A stretch of 64,000 bases of DNA from Mitsuaria sp. 7 (GCF_001653795.1 NZ_CP011514.1:990163-1054162); one strand, 5' to 3'; positions 10,278 through 19,440 are shown, numbered from the stretch's first letter. Program-made: numbers and translations. Notes: generated from the letters alone by a model not told the origin.

Positions 10278-13046
10278 ATGGCCCCGCCGCCGCCACGTTC
10301 CACCACCGTCACCGCCAGCATCACCGCCTTGTCGACCACGCCGCCGCCCTCGATGACGTCTCCGCCGCTGGGCGACCTGCCGCTGTCGCCGGTCGACTTT
10401 CCGTTGCAGCCGGCCCACACCAGCGCCGCCATCTGGGATGGCGTCGCGCGTCGGGCGTCCGATTGGCTGGAGGCTCACGGGCTGTCCGCCCGCGACGCGG
10501 TGCTGCTGCTGCCCTTCGCGCAGCATCTGAAGCCGGCCCGCGTGGCCTGGATGAAGCTGTCCCGCTGGCAGCCGCGCATCGAGACGACCCGGAGCCTGGC
10601 CTCGGCGCTCGGCCCGAGTCCGCTGCCCCACGCCCAGCAGATCACCGAGGACGCCGCCATCGATGCCCTGGCGGCTCGCACGCTGCTCAGCGGCCAGACC
10701 TGGGCCGAAGCCCTGCGCAAGGAAGATCCGCGCGCCTATGACGCGGCGGTGCAGCGCCTCGTCGAAGCCGCGCATGCGCTGGCCCGCGCCGCCGCGCTGC
10801 GTGATCCGGCGCTGCGAAGCGGGTTCTGGGAGCAGGGCCGCCAAGGGCTGGCGCAGCAGAGCGGCGTTGGACACCTGGAGCGTGCGCTGCTGGCAGTCGC
10901 GCTCGAATGGGCCGCGGCCGATCCGCGTGCGCCGGCGACTGATGCGCTCTTCGCGCTCCGCCCCAGCGCGTGGCTGCATCTGCAATGCGGGGGGCCGGAT
11001 CCGCTTGCCGAGGCGCTGCTCGCGAGCGCGGACGCCGCCGGCATTCCCTGCCTGCGACTGAACGCCGATCTGCCGCTGGACGCCGCCTTCGACGGCGGCG
11101 CACCGGTCGGACGCATCGAACAGGCCGTGTGCGATGACTTCGAGGATCTGGCGCAATGCAGCGCCGCGTCCGTGCTCGATCACCTGCAGGCCGGTCGCGC
11201 GCCGGTCGCGTTGATCGCACAGGACCGGGTGCTGCTGCGCCGCGTGCGCGCGCTGCTGGAGCGCCAGGGCCTGGGCATCCAGGACGAGACGGGCTGGACC
11301 CTCGCGACGACCGCGCCGGCTGCGCAGCTGATGGCCATGCTGCGCGCCGCGCGCCGCGAGGCGACGGTCGACGACTGGCTGGCCTGGTTGAAGACACCGC
11401 TGGCCGCGTCGCTGCGGGAGAAGGGCGGCAGTGCCTCGTTGAGCGCACTGGAAGCGCACTGCCGCCGACGCGGCTGGTCCGTGCCGCAGGCGGTGCGCGC
11501 CGATCGTCTGCCCCAGGGCAGCGAGCGGCTCTGGGAGGCTGCGCGCGAGGCCCTGGTGCCGCTGCAGCTGCGCGGCGCGCAGCCGCTCGAAACGTGGATC
11601 GCCGCGCTGGGGCAGACGCTCCAGCAGCTGGGCGCCGACGAGCAGCTCAAGCGTCAGCCCGCCGGTGGCCCGCAAGTGCTGGAGGCCCTGTGGCTGAGCA
11701 AGACGCCGTGGCCGGGCTCCGGCCACGAAGCGGTCCTGCGAGGCGCGCAACTGGGCGCCTCCGAATTCGTCGACTGGGTGTCGCAGACGCTGGAGGCCGG
11801 CGAATACAAGCCGCCGCTCGAAGGCGGCCTGCAGATCATGATCACGCCGCTGGCGCGGACGATGCTGCGTCCGTTCGGCGCGATCGTGCTGCCGGGCGCG
11901 GACGCCGCGACGCTGGGGCCGGTCCCGCCGGGGCCGGTGCTGATCGGCGATACGTTCGCGCGCGAGATCGGCCTGCCGACCGTCGAAGGCAAGCGCCAGG
12001 CGCTGGCCTGGCAGTTCGCGCAGCTGCTGCGCGCGCCGGCGGTGACGCTGCTGCGTCGCGGGCATCTGGGCAGCGAGCCGCTGGCAGCGAGTCCGTTGGT
12101 GGATCGGCTCGATCTCGCGCTGCAGGCGGCGGGCCACGTGCTGCCGCATTGGCACGATCCGCGCATCGAGGCGAGCGTGCCTGCGGCGCATGTCGACCGT
12201 GCCGCCGCGCAGGCGCAAGGCCGCTTGCCGTCGACGTTGAGCGCCAGCGCGGTGGAGTCGCTGCGCCAGTGTCCGTACCAGTTCTTCGCCCGCGTGCTGC
12301 TGGGCCTGCGCGAAGCCGGCGAGCTCGATGTCCAGGCCGACAAGCGCGACTACGGTACGTGGCTGCATGCGGTGCTGCACCAGTTCCACACCGAACGCGT
12401 GGACGGCCGCGATCCGCAGCTCGACGACGAAGGCCGTCTGCAGCGGGCCGCACAGGACCAGATGCGCGAGCTCGGGCTGGCGCCGGCGGAGTTCCTGCCG
12501 TATTCGGCGAGCTTCGCGCGCTTCGTGCCGGCCTATCTCGGATGGCTCTCTGAGCGCGAAGCCGACGGCCAGCGCTTTGAGCGCGGCGAGGTCGACCGCC
12601 GCGTGCGCCCCTGGGCGGAGATCGAGCCCGCGCTGTCGGAGCTCGCGCTGCTCGGCCGCATCGACCGGATCGACGACGCGCCCCATGGGCAACTGCTCAT
12701 CGACTACAAGACCGGCAGCCTCAAGGGCCTGAAGGACAAGGTCGCGAATCCGCTCGAAGACACACAGCTCGCCGTCTACGCCGTGCTCATGGACGCGGCG
12801 GATTCCGACGCTCCCGCGGCGCTCCACGCGCAATACCTGGCCCTCGACGACTCGAAAGGCATCGCCGAGATCGAGCATGAACACGTGAAAGAGACCGCGG
12901 CTGTGATGCTGGACGGCCTGCGCCAGGACCTGATGGCGATCCACGGCGGTGAGGCCTTGCCCGCGCTGGGCGAAGGCGTCGCCTGCGCCTACTGCGAGAT
13001 GCGCGGCCTGTGCCGCCGCGACGATTGGGATGGAGCCGCGCCGTGA
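10278..13046 (+). CDS. PD-(D/E)XK nuclease, AddB/RexB-type recombination subunit
   Basis: Partner subunit of an AddAB-type double-strand-break resection enzyme. The 922-residue protein has a degenerate helicase-like body and a C-terminal RecB-family nuclease. The nuclease has the QCPYQFFAR cysteine (C665), the catalytic D809-Y-K811 (LLIDYKTG), and C903, C906 and C912. Together with C665 these match the four-cysteine iron-sulfur staple of AddB nucleases. The exact start is unsure: the ATG at 10278 opens a proline/threonine-rich leader and an in-frame ATG at 10353 is possible. It overlaps the next gene by 4 bp, so the two subunits are coupled. AddAB complexes replace RecBCD in many bacteria. 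Confidence 0.85.
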   Translation: MAPPPPRSTTVTASITALSTTPPPSMTSPPLGDLPLSPVDFPLQPAHTSAAIWDGVARRASDWLEAHGLSARDAVLLLPFAQHLKPARVAWMKLSRWQPRIETTRSLASALGPSPLPHAQQITEDAAIDALAARTLLSGQTWAEALRKEDPRAYDAAVQRLVEAAHALARAAALRDPALRSGFWEQGRQGLAQQSGVGHLERALLAVALEWAAADPRAPATDALFALRPSAWLHLQCGGPDPLAEALLASADAAGIPCLRLNADLPLDAAFDGGAPVGRIEQAVCDDFEDLAQCSAASVLDHLQAGRAPVALIAQDRVLLRRVRALLERQGLGIQDETGWTLATTAPAAQLMAMLRAARREATVDDWLAWLKTPLAASLREKGGSASLSALEAHCRRRGWSVPQAVRADRLPQGSERLWEAAREALVPLQLRGAQPLETWIAALGQTLQQLGADEQLKRQPAGGPQVLEALWLSKTPWPGSGHEAVLRGAQLGASEFVDWVSQTLEAGEYKPPLEGGLQIMITPLARTMLRPFGAIVLPGADAATLGPVPPGPVLIGDTFAREIGLPTVEGKRQALAWQFAQLLRAPAVTLLRRGHLGSEPLAASPLVDRLDLALQAAGHVLPHWHDPRIEASVPAAHVDRAAAQAQGRLPSTLSASAVESLRQCPYQFFARVLLGLREAGELDVQADKRDYGTWLHAVLHQFHTERVDGRDPQLDDEGRLQRAAQDQMRELGLAPAEFLPYSASFARFVPAYLGWLSEREADGQRFERGEVDRRVRPWAEIEPALSELALLGRIDRIDDAPHGQLLIDYKTGSLKGLKDKVANPLEDTQLAVYAVLMDAADSDAPAALHAQYLALDDSKGIAEIEHEHVKETAAVMLDGLRQDLMAIHGGEALPALGEGVACAYCEMRGLCRRDDWDGAAP

Positions 13047-16000
13047 CCGCGCCGACGAACGACACTCCGGCGAACGCCGCCGCCTACACGCTCGACGGCG
13101 CGCCGGTCGCGCGCGAGCGCTTCTACGAGCTCGCCTGCGATCCGGCGCGCAGTGTCGTCGTCGAGGCCTGCGCCGGCGCGGGCAAGACCTGGATGCTGGT
13201 CTCGCGCATCCTGCGCGCGCTGCTGGACGGGGCACGACCGCAGGACATCGTCGCGATCACCTTCACCCGCAAGGCCGCCGGCGAGATGCGCGCGCGCCTG
13301 AACGAATGGCTGCACGAATTCGCCCACTGCGACGACGCGGGTCGCGTGCTCGCCCTGCGCCAGCGCGGTCTGCCGCAGGCGCAGGCCGTCGAGCTCGCGC
13401 CGCGCCTGGCCACGCTGCAGCAGCGGCTGCTGCAGGACGCGCGTCCGGTGGAGATCCGCACCTTCCACGCCTGGTTCTCGCAGCTGCTGCGCGCCGCGCC
13501 GCTGGAGCTGCTGCGCGCGCAGGGCCTGTCGCCGGAGCTCCAGCTGCTCGAGGATGAAAGCGACCTGATGCCCGAGCTCTGGCAGCGATTCCACGCCGCC
13601 GTGCTCGAGGACGAAACGCTGCTGGCGATCTACCGCGACCTGAGCCTGATCCACGGCCGCAACAAGCTGCTGGACTGGCTGACCTCGGCCTTCGACAAGC
13701 GCGTGGAGCTGCGCCTCGCCCACCAGCACGGCCGGCTGATGGACAGCATGCCCACGGCGGCCGAGGTCGTGCCCGAGCTCGCCGCATTCGCCGATCCGAT
13801 CGAGGCCTTCGCGCTGATGCGCGGCGAGCTGCAGGCGCTCGCGATCGAGTTCGGCCAGTCGACCAAGGTCACGCCGAAGAAATGCGCTACCGCGATCGAA
13901 CAGGCGCTGCAGCGGGGCGACGCCGACGCGCTCGCCGGCGTGCGCCAGGCGCTGTTCACGGCGGAAGGATCGCTGCGCAAGAACCTGGGCGAATCGCCTG
14001 CGCTGTCCGCGGCGTCGGACCGGCTGCAGCGGCTGTTGCTCGCCATCGACCAGGACCGCGCCCGGCTGTGGCACCAGCAGATGTGCGCGCTGGCGCTGAC
14101 GCTGCTGGACGCGTTCGACCGGCTCAAGCGCGAGCGCGGCATCGTCGACATGAACGACCTGGAACGCGGCGCGCTGGCCCTGCTCGGCGACGTGGACCTG
14201 TCGGGCTGGGTGCAGGAGCGGCTCGACAGCCAGGTCCGGCACCTGCTGATCGACGAGTTCCAGGACACCAGCCCGCTGCAGTGGCACGCGCTGCACGCGT
14301 GGCTGTCGGGCTACGTCGGCGCGGGCGGCGGCGCCAGCGGACAGCGGCCGCCGTCGGTGTTCATCGTCGGCGACCCGAAGCAGAGCATCTACCGTTTCCG
14401 CCGGGCCGAGCCGCGCGTCTTCGCCGCGGCGCGAGATTTCGTGCGCGAAGGGCTGGACGGCGTTCTGCTCGCGTGCGACCACACGCGGCGCAACTCGGTG
14501 CCTGTGCTGGCGGCGGTGAACGCCGTCTTCGAATCGGCGAGCCTGGCGCAGCAGTACAGCGGCTTCCGCCCGCACACGACGGAGTCCGGCGGCGGTGATC
14601 CGCTCGACGGTGTCTTCTTCATCGACGGCGACCAGGCCTCCGATGACGACGCCTCCGGGACGGATCGGGAAGAAGGCGTCTGGCGTCCGAGCCTGACCGA
14701 GCCGCGACGCGAGCCCGAGCTGCACCGCCGCGAGGCCGAGGCCGAGCGGATCGCCGCGTGCATCGGTGATCTGCTCGCGAAGGGCGAGGCGCAGCCCGGC
14801 GAGATCTTCGTGCTGGCGCGCAAGCGCGAGGGGCTGCGCGTGCTGGCGCAGATCCTCAAGGGGAAGGGCATCGCGCATGCGGCGCCCGAGGACATGGCGC
14901 TGCTCGATGCGCCCGATGTGCGGGATCTGCTGGCGCTGCTCGACGCCTTGGCGTCGAGCGGGCATCAGCTGTCGCTGGCGCATGCCTTGCGCAGTCCGCT
15001 GTTCGGTGCGAGCGAGGCCGACCTGCTGTGGCTGGCCGCCGAATCGCGCTCGGTGAAATGGCTCGGTCAGGAGCAGCCTCCCGCAGTCAAAGAACCAACG
15101 CAGTCAGCGAGTGCTGCAGGACCGGAATGGGGCTTGGGGGTCCAGGAGGGATCCCCCATGCCCCGTGCAGGGCCCGCTGAGCCGGGACAGGTGGGCGACC
15201 TCCCGCCGGCCGACCCACCTGCGGACCCGCCGCAGCCTGAAGCGCCGACGACCCGCTCCTGGTGGGAGGTCTTGCTCCAGGCCGACCAGGAGGCCTTGAG
15301 CGAGCCGCTGCGCCGCGCGCAGGGCCTGCTGTCGCGCTGGGCGTCGACGGCCGTGCTGCGCAGCCCGCACGACCTGCTCGACGCGATCGTGCACGAGGGC
15401 GACCTGATGGTGCGCCTGGCCGCCGCGGTGCCGGCCAGCGAGCGGCGCGCGCGCCTGCATGCGGTGGAGGCGCTGCTCGCGCTGGCGCTGGAGCTGGACG
15501 GAGGGCGTTATGCGGGCCTCTACGGATTCGTCCGCGCATTGAAGAGCCGCGCGCTGAAGCTGGCGGCGCCAGCCGAGCCTGATGCCGTGCAACTGCTGAC
15601 GGTGCACGGCGCGAAGGGATTGGAGGCGAAGGTCGTGATCCTGATGGACGCGGAGGCCGGCCCGGCGCGCTCGGAGAGCATGGCGCTGGCGATCTCCTGG
15701 CCCGTGCAGGAGGCCGTGCCGCGGACGGTGGCCTTCCTCGTGTCGGAGGCCAAGCCGCCGCCGTCGCTGCAGGCCCTGCTCGACGACGAGAAGGACCAGC
15801 GCCAGCGCGAGGAGCTCAACGCGCTGTACGTCGCGATGACGCGTGCGCGGCACCGGCTGCTGCTGAGCCGCACCCCCGCGAAACGCCAGAGTTCATCGGG
15901 CACCTGGTGGACGCGCGTGCAGCCGCACGCCGACGCGATGGCGGTGCCCGAGCTTCTCGATGACGCCTGTGCGCCGGACGAGGACGTCGCGCGGCTCAAG

Positions 16001-16579
16001 CTGCTGCCGCGCGTCGAGCCGATCCCGGCGGAGGTGGCGGACGCCAGCGCCGATGTCGGCCAGAGCCCCGACGAGGTCGACGACAGCGCCGCGCTCGGCG
16101 AGGCGCTGCACCGCGTGCTCGAATGGCACAGCGGGCCGCAGGGCGGCGCGCATGCGCTGGAGCGGCTGATGGCGGCCGCGGCGCAGATGTACGGTCTCGA
16201 CGCGCGCCGCACCGAGCGCCTGGAGCGCAGCGTGCGCGCGATCCTCGGCAGCGGGGACTGCGGGCCGTTCTTCGACGCCGCCGCGCTCGACTGGCACGGC
16301 AACGAGGTGCCGCTCAGCTGGAACGGCCACGACATGCGGCTGGACCGGCTGGTCAGCCGCCGCGACGGCGCGGGCGTGCGCACGTGGTGGGTGCTCGACT
16401 ACAAGCTGCACCCGGCGCCGCAGCGCAATCCCGAGTACATCCAGCAGCTGTGGCGCTACCGCGAGGCCGTGATGGCGCTGCAGCCCGGCGAGCCGGTGCG
16501 CTGCGCCTTCATCACCGGGCAGGGCCGGCTGATCGATTGCACGGAAGCGGTGGCCGGCTCGGCCGATCTCTTCGCCTAG
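13043..16579 (+). CDS. UvrD/REP helicase-nuclease, AddA-type subunit
   Basis: Motor and nuclease subunit of the DNA-end resection enzyme. From the GTG at 13043, whose GTGA overlaps the previous stop, it has 1178 residues. An earlier in-frame ATG at 13010 is less likely. Visible motifs are Walker A EACAGAGKTW (K48), motif Ia TFTRKAAGEMRARL, Walker B LLIDEFQDTSPLQW, VGDPKQSIYRFRRAEP, LLTVHGAKGLEAKVV and VAMTRARHRLLL. A C-terminal nuclease domain contains LGEALHRVLEWH and VLDYKL. Residues about 683-736 form a proline/glycine-rich insertion unlike the rest of the protein, described separately. Confidence 0.88.
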   Translation: MTAPTNDTPANAAAYTLDGAPVARERFYELACDPARSVVVEACAGAGKTWMLVSRILRALLDGARPQDIVAITFTRKAAGEMRARLNEWLHEFAHCDDAGRVLALRQRGLPQAQAVELAPRLATLQQRLLQDARPVEIRTFHAWFSQLLRAAPLELLRAQGLSPELQLLEDESDLMPELWQRFHAAVLEDETLLAIYRDLSLIHGRNKLLDWLTSAFDKRVELRLAHQHGRLMDSMPTAAEVVPELAAFADPIEAFALMRGELQALAIEFGQSTKVTPKKCATAIEQALQRGDADALAGVRQALFTAEGSLRKNLGESPALSAASDRLQRLLLAIDQDRARLWHQQMCALALTLLDAFDRLKRERGIVDMNDLERGALALLGDVDLSGWVQERLDSQVRHLLIDEFQDTSPLQWHALHAWLSGYVGAGGGASGQRPPSVFIVGDPKQSIYRFRRAEPRVFAAARDFVREGLDGVLLACDHTRRNSVPVLAAVNAVFESASLAQQYSGFRPHTTESGGGDPLDGVFFIDGDQASDDDASGTDREEGVWRPSLTEPRREPELHRREAEAERIAACIGDLLAKGEAQPGEIFVLARKREGLRVLAQILKGKGIAHAAPEDMALLDAPDVRDLLALLDALASSGHQLSLAHALRSPLFGASEADLLWLAAESRSVKWLGQEQPPAVKEPTQSASAAGPEWGLGVQEGSPMPRAGPAEPGQVGDLPPADPPADPPQPEAPTTRSWWEVLLQADQEALSEPLRRAQGLLSRWASTAVLRSPHDLLDAIVHEGDLMVRLAAAVPASERRARLHAVEALLALALELDGGRYAGLYGFVRALKSRALKLAAPAEPDAVQLLTVHGAKGLEAKVVILMDAEAGPARSESMALAISWPVQEAVPRTVAFLVSEAKPPPSLQALLDDEKDQRQREELNALYVAMTRARHRLLLSRTPAKRQSSSGTWWTRVQPHADAMAVPELLDDACAPDEDVARLKLLPRVEPIPAEVADASADVGQSPDEVDDSAALGEALHRVLEWHSGPQGGAHALERLMAAAAQMYGLDARRTERLERSVRAILGSGDCGPFFDAAALDWHGNEVPLSWNGHDMRLDRLVSRRDGAGVRTWWVLDYKLHPAPQRNPEYIQQLWRYREAVMALQPGEPVRCAFITGQGRLIDCTEAVAGSADLFA
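15089..15250 (+). repeat. In-frame low-complexity insertion inside the AddA-like gene
   Basis: This stretch encodes about 54 residues rich in Pro, Gly, Ala and Glu between two well-ordered helicase segments (KWLGQEQPP and SWWEVLLQADQE). The DNA is palindrome-rich (GGGATCCCCC, GCAGGGCCCGC) and on the minus strand reads GCATGGGG followed by CCCCCAAGCCCC. A loosely similar order of short blocks occurs in the non-coding stretch near 5756-5800. It looks like a small repeat element that landed without breaking the frame (inference). Confidence 0.45.
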
Positions 16580-16582
16580 TGC

Positions 16583-16640
16583 TCTCCCTCTCCCGCTTGC
16601 GGGAGAGGGCAGGGGTGAGGGCCAGCGGCGGTGGCAGTGC
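16583..16640 (+). repeat. REP-like palindromic repeat, copy 1
   Basis: Core palindrome CCCTCTCCCGC-TT-GCGGGAGAGGG at 16586-16609, followed by the conserved tail CAGGGGTGAGGGCCAGCGGC. It starts 3 bp after the addA-like stop. The same core and tail occur at 29659-29783 (two copies, opposed) and 35783-35840. It may also act as a terminator hairpin between the converging genes. Confidence 0.88.
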
Positions 16641-16646
16641 GCCAGC

Positions 16647-17393
16647 TCAGGCTGGCGAGCCGTAATCCCCTTCGGACGGCCGGCTGTGCCAGGCCACCGA
16701 CGTGGTTGTCGGCCATGGCCCCCCATCGCCCAGCCGCTGGTGCACCGCCTGCGCGCTGGCCGCCGCGGCTTCCAGCACGCGTGCCAGCGCCTGGAACTCC
16801 GGCAGCGACGGCTCCGGCATCGAGGTGCGCAGGTACACGTTGCCCCGCAGGCTCAGCAGCACGAAGGGTCTGCCTTCCACCAGCACGTCCTGCGTCGCCT
16901 GGCCCAGCCGCTCGGACAGGTCCTTGTCCAGCCAGGCCATCACCAGCTCCCGGTTGATGCCCACCGCGCCGAAGCGCTGCCGCACGAGCTTGGACTCCAT
17001 CTGCGAGTGCTTGGGGAACATCACCAGCCAGCGCATCTCCTCGGGCGTGTCCGTGTCCACGCGCGTGCGCAGCGTGTCGGTGTAGGCCTCGAAGACGCTG
17101 CTCTCCAGACGCTCCATCAGCTTGCGCTCGATGAGCATCATCTGCATGTCGGGGTTGATCTTGAGCTCGCAGCGCATGCGCAGCTCGTAGCCGTCGATGT
17201 AGCTGCGCTGCGAAGGCCCCCACTCGATGCGGGTGAGGCCGGGCAGCGTGCGGGGCAGGTCGATGACGAAGCCGCGGCCGTCGCGGGCCTGGCGCAGCTG
17301 GCCGCCGCGTTCCGAGGCCCATTCGCTCAAGGGACGCCACCGGGCCGCATTGGCACGGGCGGCGAACCACTGTTTGATTTGTTTGATTACCAT
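16647..17393 (-). CDS. Hypothetical protein
   Basis: 248 residues from the ATG at 17393 (MVIKQIKQWFAARANAARW). The frame stays open upstream through a VDTPVDTPVDT repeat, but that part overlaps the divergent promoter region and is probably not translated. No signal peptide, membrane segment or known motif is evident. The central part (FVIDLPRTLPGLTRIEWGP, then alternating charged and hydrophobic residues, ending YLRTSMPEPSLPEFQALARVLE) looks like a soluble alpha/beta protein. It diverges from the GST gene. Function unknown. Confidence 0.7.
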   Translation of the reverse strand: MVIKQIKQWFAARANAARWRPLSEWASERGGQLRQARDGRGFVIDLPRTLPGLTRIEWGPSQRSYIDGYELRMRCELKINPDMQMMLIERKLMERLESSVFEAYTDTLRTRVDTDTPEEMRWLVMFPKHSQMESKLVRQRFGAVGINRELVMAWLDKDLSERLGQATQDVLVEGRPFVLLSLRGNVYLRTSMPEPSLPEFQALARVLEAAAASAQAVHQRLGDGGPWPTTTSVAWHSRPSEGDYGSPA

Positions 17394-17436
17394 GAGGCGG
17401 GACGATGCGCGCAGGGCCCGAGGTCCGTGCAATGAG

Positions 17437-17472
17437 GTGTCGACCGGAGTGTCGACTGGAGTGTCGACGAAC
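17437..17472. repeat. Three direct 12-bp repeats with a GTCGAC core
   Basis: GTGTCGACCGGA, GTGTCGACTGGA and GTGTCGACGAAC follow one another without a gap in the space between the hypothetical gene (start 17393) and the GST gene (start 17503). Each unit carries the palindrome GTCGAC. Spacing and location would suit a multi-site operator, or simple slippage expansion. Confidence 0.7.
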
Positions 17473-17502
17473 AGGGCCTCGCGCCCGAACGGAGAACGCT
17501 TG

Positions 17503-18195
17503 ATGATCGAAGTGTATTCATGGCCCACGCCCAATGGCCACAAGGTGCACATCATGCTGGAAGAGTGCCGCCTGCCTTACCGGGTGATTCCCGTGGACAT
17601 CGGCGCCGGCGACCAGTTCGATGCGAAATTCCTGGCCATCAGTCCCAACAACAAGATCCCCGCGATCGTCGATCCCGACGGGCCGGACGGGCAGCCGATC
17701 TCGCTGTTCGAGTCCGGCGCGATCCTGCTCTACCTGGCCGGCAAGACCGGGCAGTTCCTGCCGCCGGACACGCGCGGGCGCTACGAGGCGCTGGAGTGGC
17801 TGATGTTCCAGATGGGCGGCGTCGGGCCCATGCTGGGCCAGACGCATCACTTCCGGATGTACGCCCCCGAGAAGATCGAGTACGCCATCGACCGCTACAC
17901 CAACGAGGCCAAGCGCCTCTACGGCGTGATCGACCGCCGGCTGGCGCATGCCAAGTACATCGCGGGGTCCGCGTACGGCATCGCCGACATGGCGATCTTC
18001 CCGTGGCTGCGCGGGGCCAAGAACCAGGGCGTGGAGATGTCGGACCACCCGCACCTGAAGGGCTGGTTCGACGAGATCGCCAAGCGGCCCGCGGTGCTCC
18101 GCGCCGTCGAGGTGCTGGCCGAGAAGCGACGCCCGCTGGTCGACGACAAGGCGCGCGAAGTGCTGTTCGGAAAAACGCAGTACGAGCGGCGCTGA
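17503..18195 (+). CDS. Glutathione S-transferase, Nu-class (YfcG/YghU-like)
   Basis: Thiol-transferase or disulfide-bond reductase of the GST fold. It has 230 residues from an ATG at 17503; the frame is open further upstream across the repeats, but the conserved N-terminus begins here. The N-terminal thioredoxin-like domain has YSWPTPNGHKVHIMLEE, with the Thr/Asn pair used by Nu-class enzymes instead of Cys or Tyr, and the SPNNKIPAI and LFESGAILLYLA segments. The helical C-terminal domain contains YGIADMAIFPWLRG. Nu-class enzymes usually reduce small disulfides with two glutathiones; the physiological substrate is unknown. Confidence 0.88.
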   Translation: MIEVYSWPTPNGHKVHIMLEECRLPYRVIPVDIGAGDQFDAKFLAISPNNKIPAIVDPDGPDGQPISLFESGAILLYLAGKTGQFLPPDTRGRYEALEWLMFQMGGVGPMLGQTHHFRMYAPEKIEYAIDRYTNEAKRLYGVIDRRLAHAKYIAGSAYGIADMAIFPWLRGAKNQGVEMSDHPHLKGWFDEIAKRPAVLRAVEVLAEKRRPLVDDKAREVLFGKTQYERR

Positions 18196-18212
18196 CGTCC
18201 CCCGCGACGGGG

Positions 18213-18440
18213 TCAGATCTTGCCCAGCCGCGCGCGGTCGCCCAGCTCGGTGAGCCAGCGGCGGCCGTCCTCGCGGATGGCCGTCGCCAGGCCCTTGTCC
18301 TGCAGGCGCTGCTGCATCTCCTCGCTGACCGGCATGCCGCCGGGCGATTGCGGAAGGAAGTAGAGCGCGGCGCGCTCGTCCTCGGTGATCACCAGATCGG
18401 CGGGTGGGACGGGGAAGCTGAAGGTCGGCGGCGTGGACAT
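18213..18440 (-). CDS. Small hypothetical protein
   Basis: 75 residues, no membrane segment: a proline-rich start (MSTPPTFSFPVPPADLVITEDERAA) followed by a charged helical segment (PVSEEMQQRLQDKGLATAIREDGRRWLTELGDRARLG). It converges on the GST gene with a 17-bp gap. The frame and codon use look real, but I recognise no family. Confidence 0.55.
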   Translation of the reverse strand: MSTPPTFSFPVPPADLVITEDERAALYFLPQSPGGMPVSEEMQQRLQDKGLATAIREDGRRWLTELGDRARLGKI

Positions 18441-18513
18441 GCGACGCAGTATCCCTCAGGGGCCGCGTCCGTCCGGCGTCGGCGCCCTGAAGTCGGTGCC
18501 CTGACCTCGGCGC

Positions 18514-19356
18514 TCAGGCCGCGGCCTGGACCGCGCGCGTGCGACGGCGGCCCGCCACGCCTGCCGCCAGTGCGGCGATGCCCAGCAGCGCCAGCGATCC
18601 CGGCTCCGGCAGCTCGCCCGCGGCGAAGGCCAGGGAATTGGCCATCAGCAGCGCGCCGTCGCTGGCCGGATTCCAGCCGCCGGGCGACGCGTCGCTGGAC
18701 GTGGGGAAGATGTTCAGCCCGACGACCACGCCGTTGTGGTCCATGCGGTAACCCGCCAGCGCCTGCCCGTTGCTCCACTGGGCGACGACCTCGGCGCCGG
18801 CCTTGGCCGTGAGGCGGTAGCACAGCGCGGACATGCCGCCGTTGAAGCTGGCGATGTCGTGCATCAGCGGGCTGTCCGAGCGGATCACCTGGCCCAGGCC
18901 GCCGCAGGAGTTCTGGTTGTTGCTGGTGTTGAAGACGTCGTAGTTGCCCGTGATGAAGCGGCCCTGCATGCCCTTGAAGGCGGCGGTCGCGTGCGACAGG
19001 CCGGCTTCGACGACGCCGCCGCCCTGGTCCACGTAGTCCGCCAGCACGTTGCCCAACTGCAGGGCGCTGGCGAAGGGCACGGTGGCGCTTTCGTTGTAGA
19101 CCAGCACGGCGTCGTAGGCCGTCAGCATCGCCAGCGTGGGCGTGCCGGTGGCCACGTTGAAGACGTCGACCACGCCGCTGACCACGCCGGTGGCCGCGAT
19201 CTTCGACTGCACGTCGGCCAGGCCGCCGGCCTGCGCGGGCGCGCCGAGGATCAGCACCGAAGCCTGGGCGGCGAAGGCGGTCGCGCAGAGCGCGGTCGCG
19301 GCCAGGGCAGAACGGAAAACGGGAAGGAGGGCGGGAAGGAGGGTCGAGCGCTTCAT
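18514..19356 (-). CDS. PEP-CTERM sorted exported protein
   Basis: 280 residues with a signal peptide (about 1-32, ending FAAQA) and a C-terminal sorting tail LPEPGSLALLGIAALAAGVAGRRR (about 250-273): the PEP motif, a membrane segment and an arginine cluster. This tail is cut by exosortase (EpsH/XrtA family), usually in exopolysaccharide producers. The mature part (VLILGAPA, TLAMLTAYDAVLVYNESA, VLADYVDQGGGVVEAG) has the rhythm of a glutamine-amidotransferase/ThuA-like fold without an obvious catalytic triad. A sigma-54-like promoter lies about 70 bp upstream. Exosortase itself is not in this window. Confidence 0.85.
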   Translation of the reverse strand: MKRSTLLPALLPVFRSALAATALCATAFAAQASVLILGAPAQAGGLADVQSKIAATGVVSGVVDVFNVATGTPTLAMLTAYDAVLVYNESATVPFASALQLGNVLADYVDQGGGVVEAGLSHATAAFKGMQGRFITGNYDVFNTSNNQNSCGGLGQVIRSDSPLMHDIASFNGGMSALCYRLTAKAGAEVVAQWSNGQALAGYRMDHNGVVVGLNIFPTSSDASPGGWNPASDGALLMANSLAFAAGELPEPGSLALLGIAALAAGVAGRRRTRAVQAAA

Positions 19357-19424
19357 CGGGGGTTCTCTCTCTCTGACTGTCGTTCTTGTGTTCGTCGGCG
19401 GGAGGCCGGGAAACGGCAGGGGGA

Positions 19425-19440
19425 AGCAACATCCAAGCCA
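19425..19440 (-). promoter_or_regulatory. Sigma-54-type promoter upstream of the PEP-CTERM gene
   Basis: The minus strand reads TGGCTTGGATGTTGCT, matching TGGCNNGNNNNTTGCW with exact GG/GC spacing, about 70 bp upstream of the ATG at 19356. PEP-CTERM genes in other proteobacteria are often driven by RpoN with the PrsK/PrsR two-component system, so the match fits its context. The remaining bases from 19357 to 19713 hold no gene that I can support. Confidence 0.55.

Noticed and set aside
10194..13235. 1013-residue minus-strand open frame opposite the AddB-type gene
   Set aside because: Composition is arginine/glutamine-rich without motifs, while the plus-strand frame has a complete nuclease site and cysteine set.
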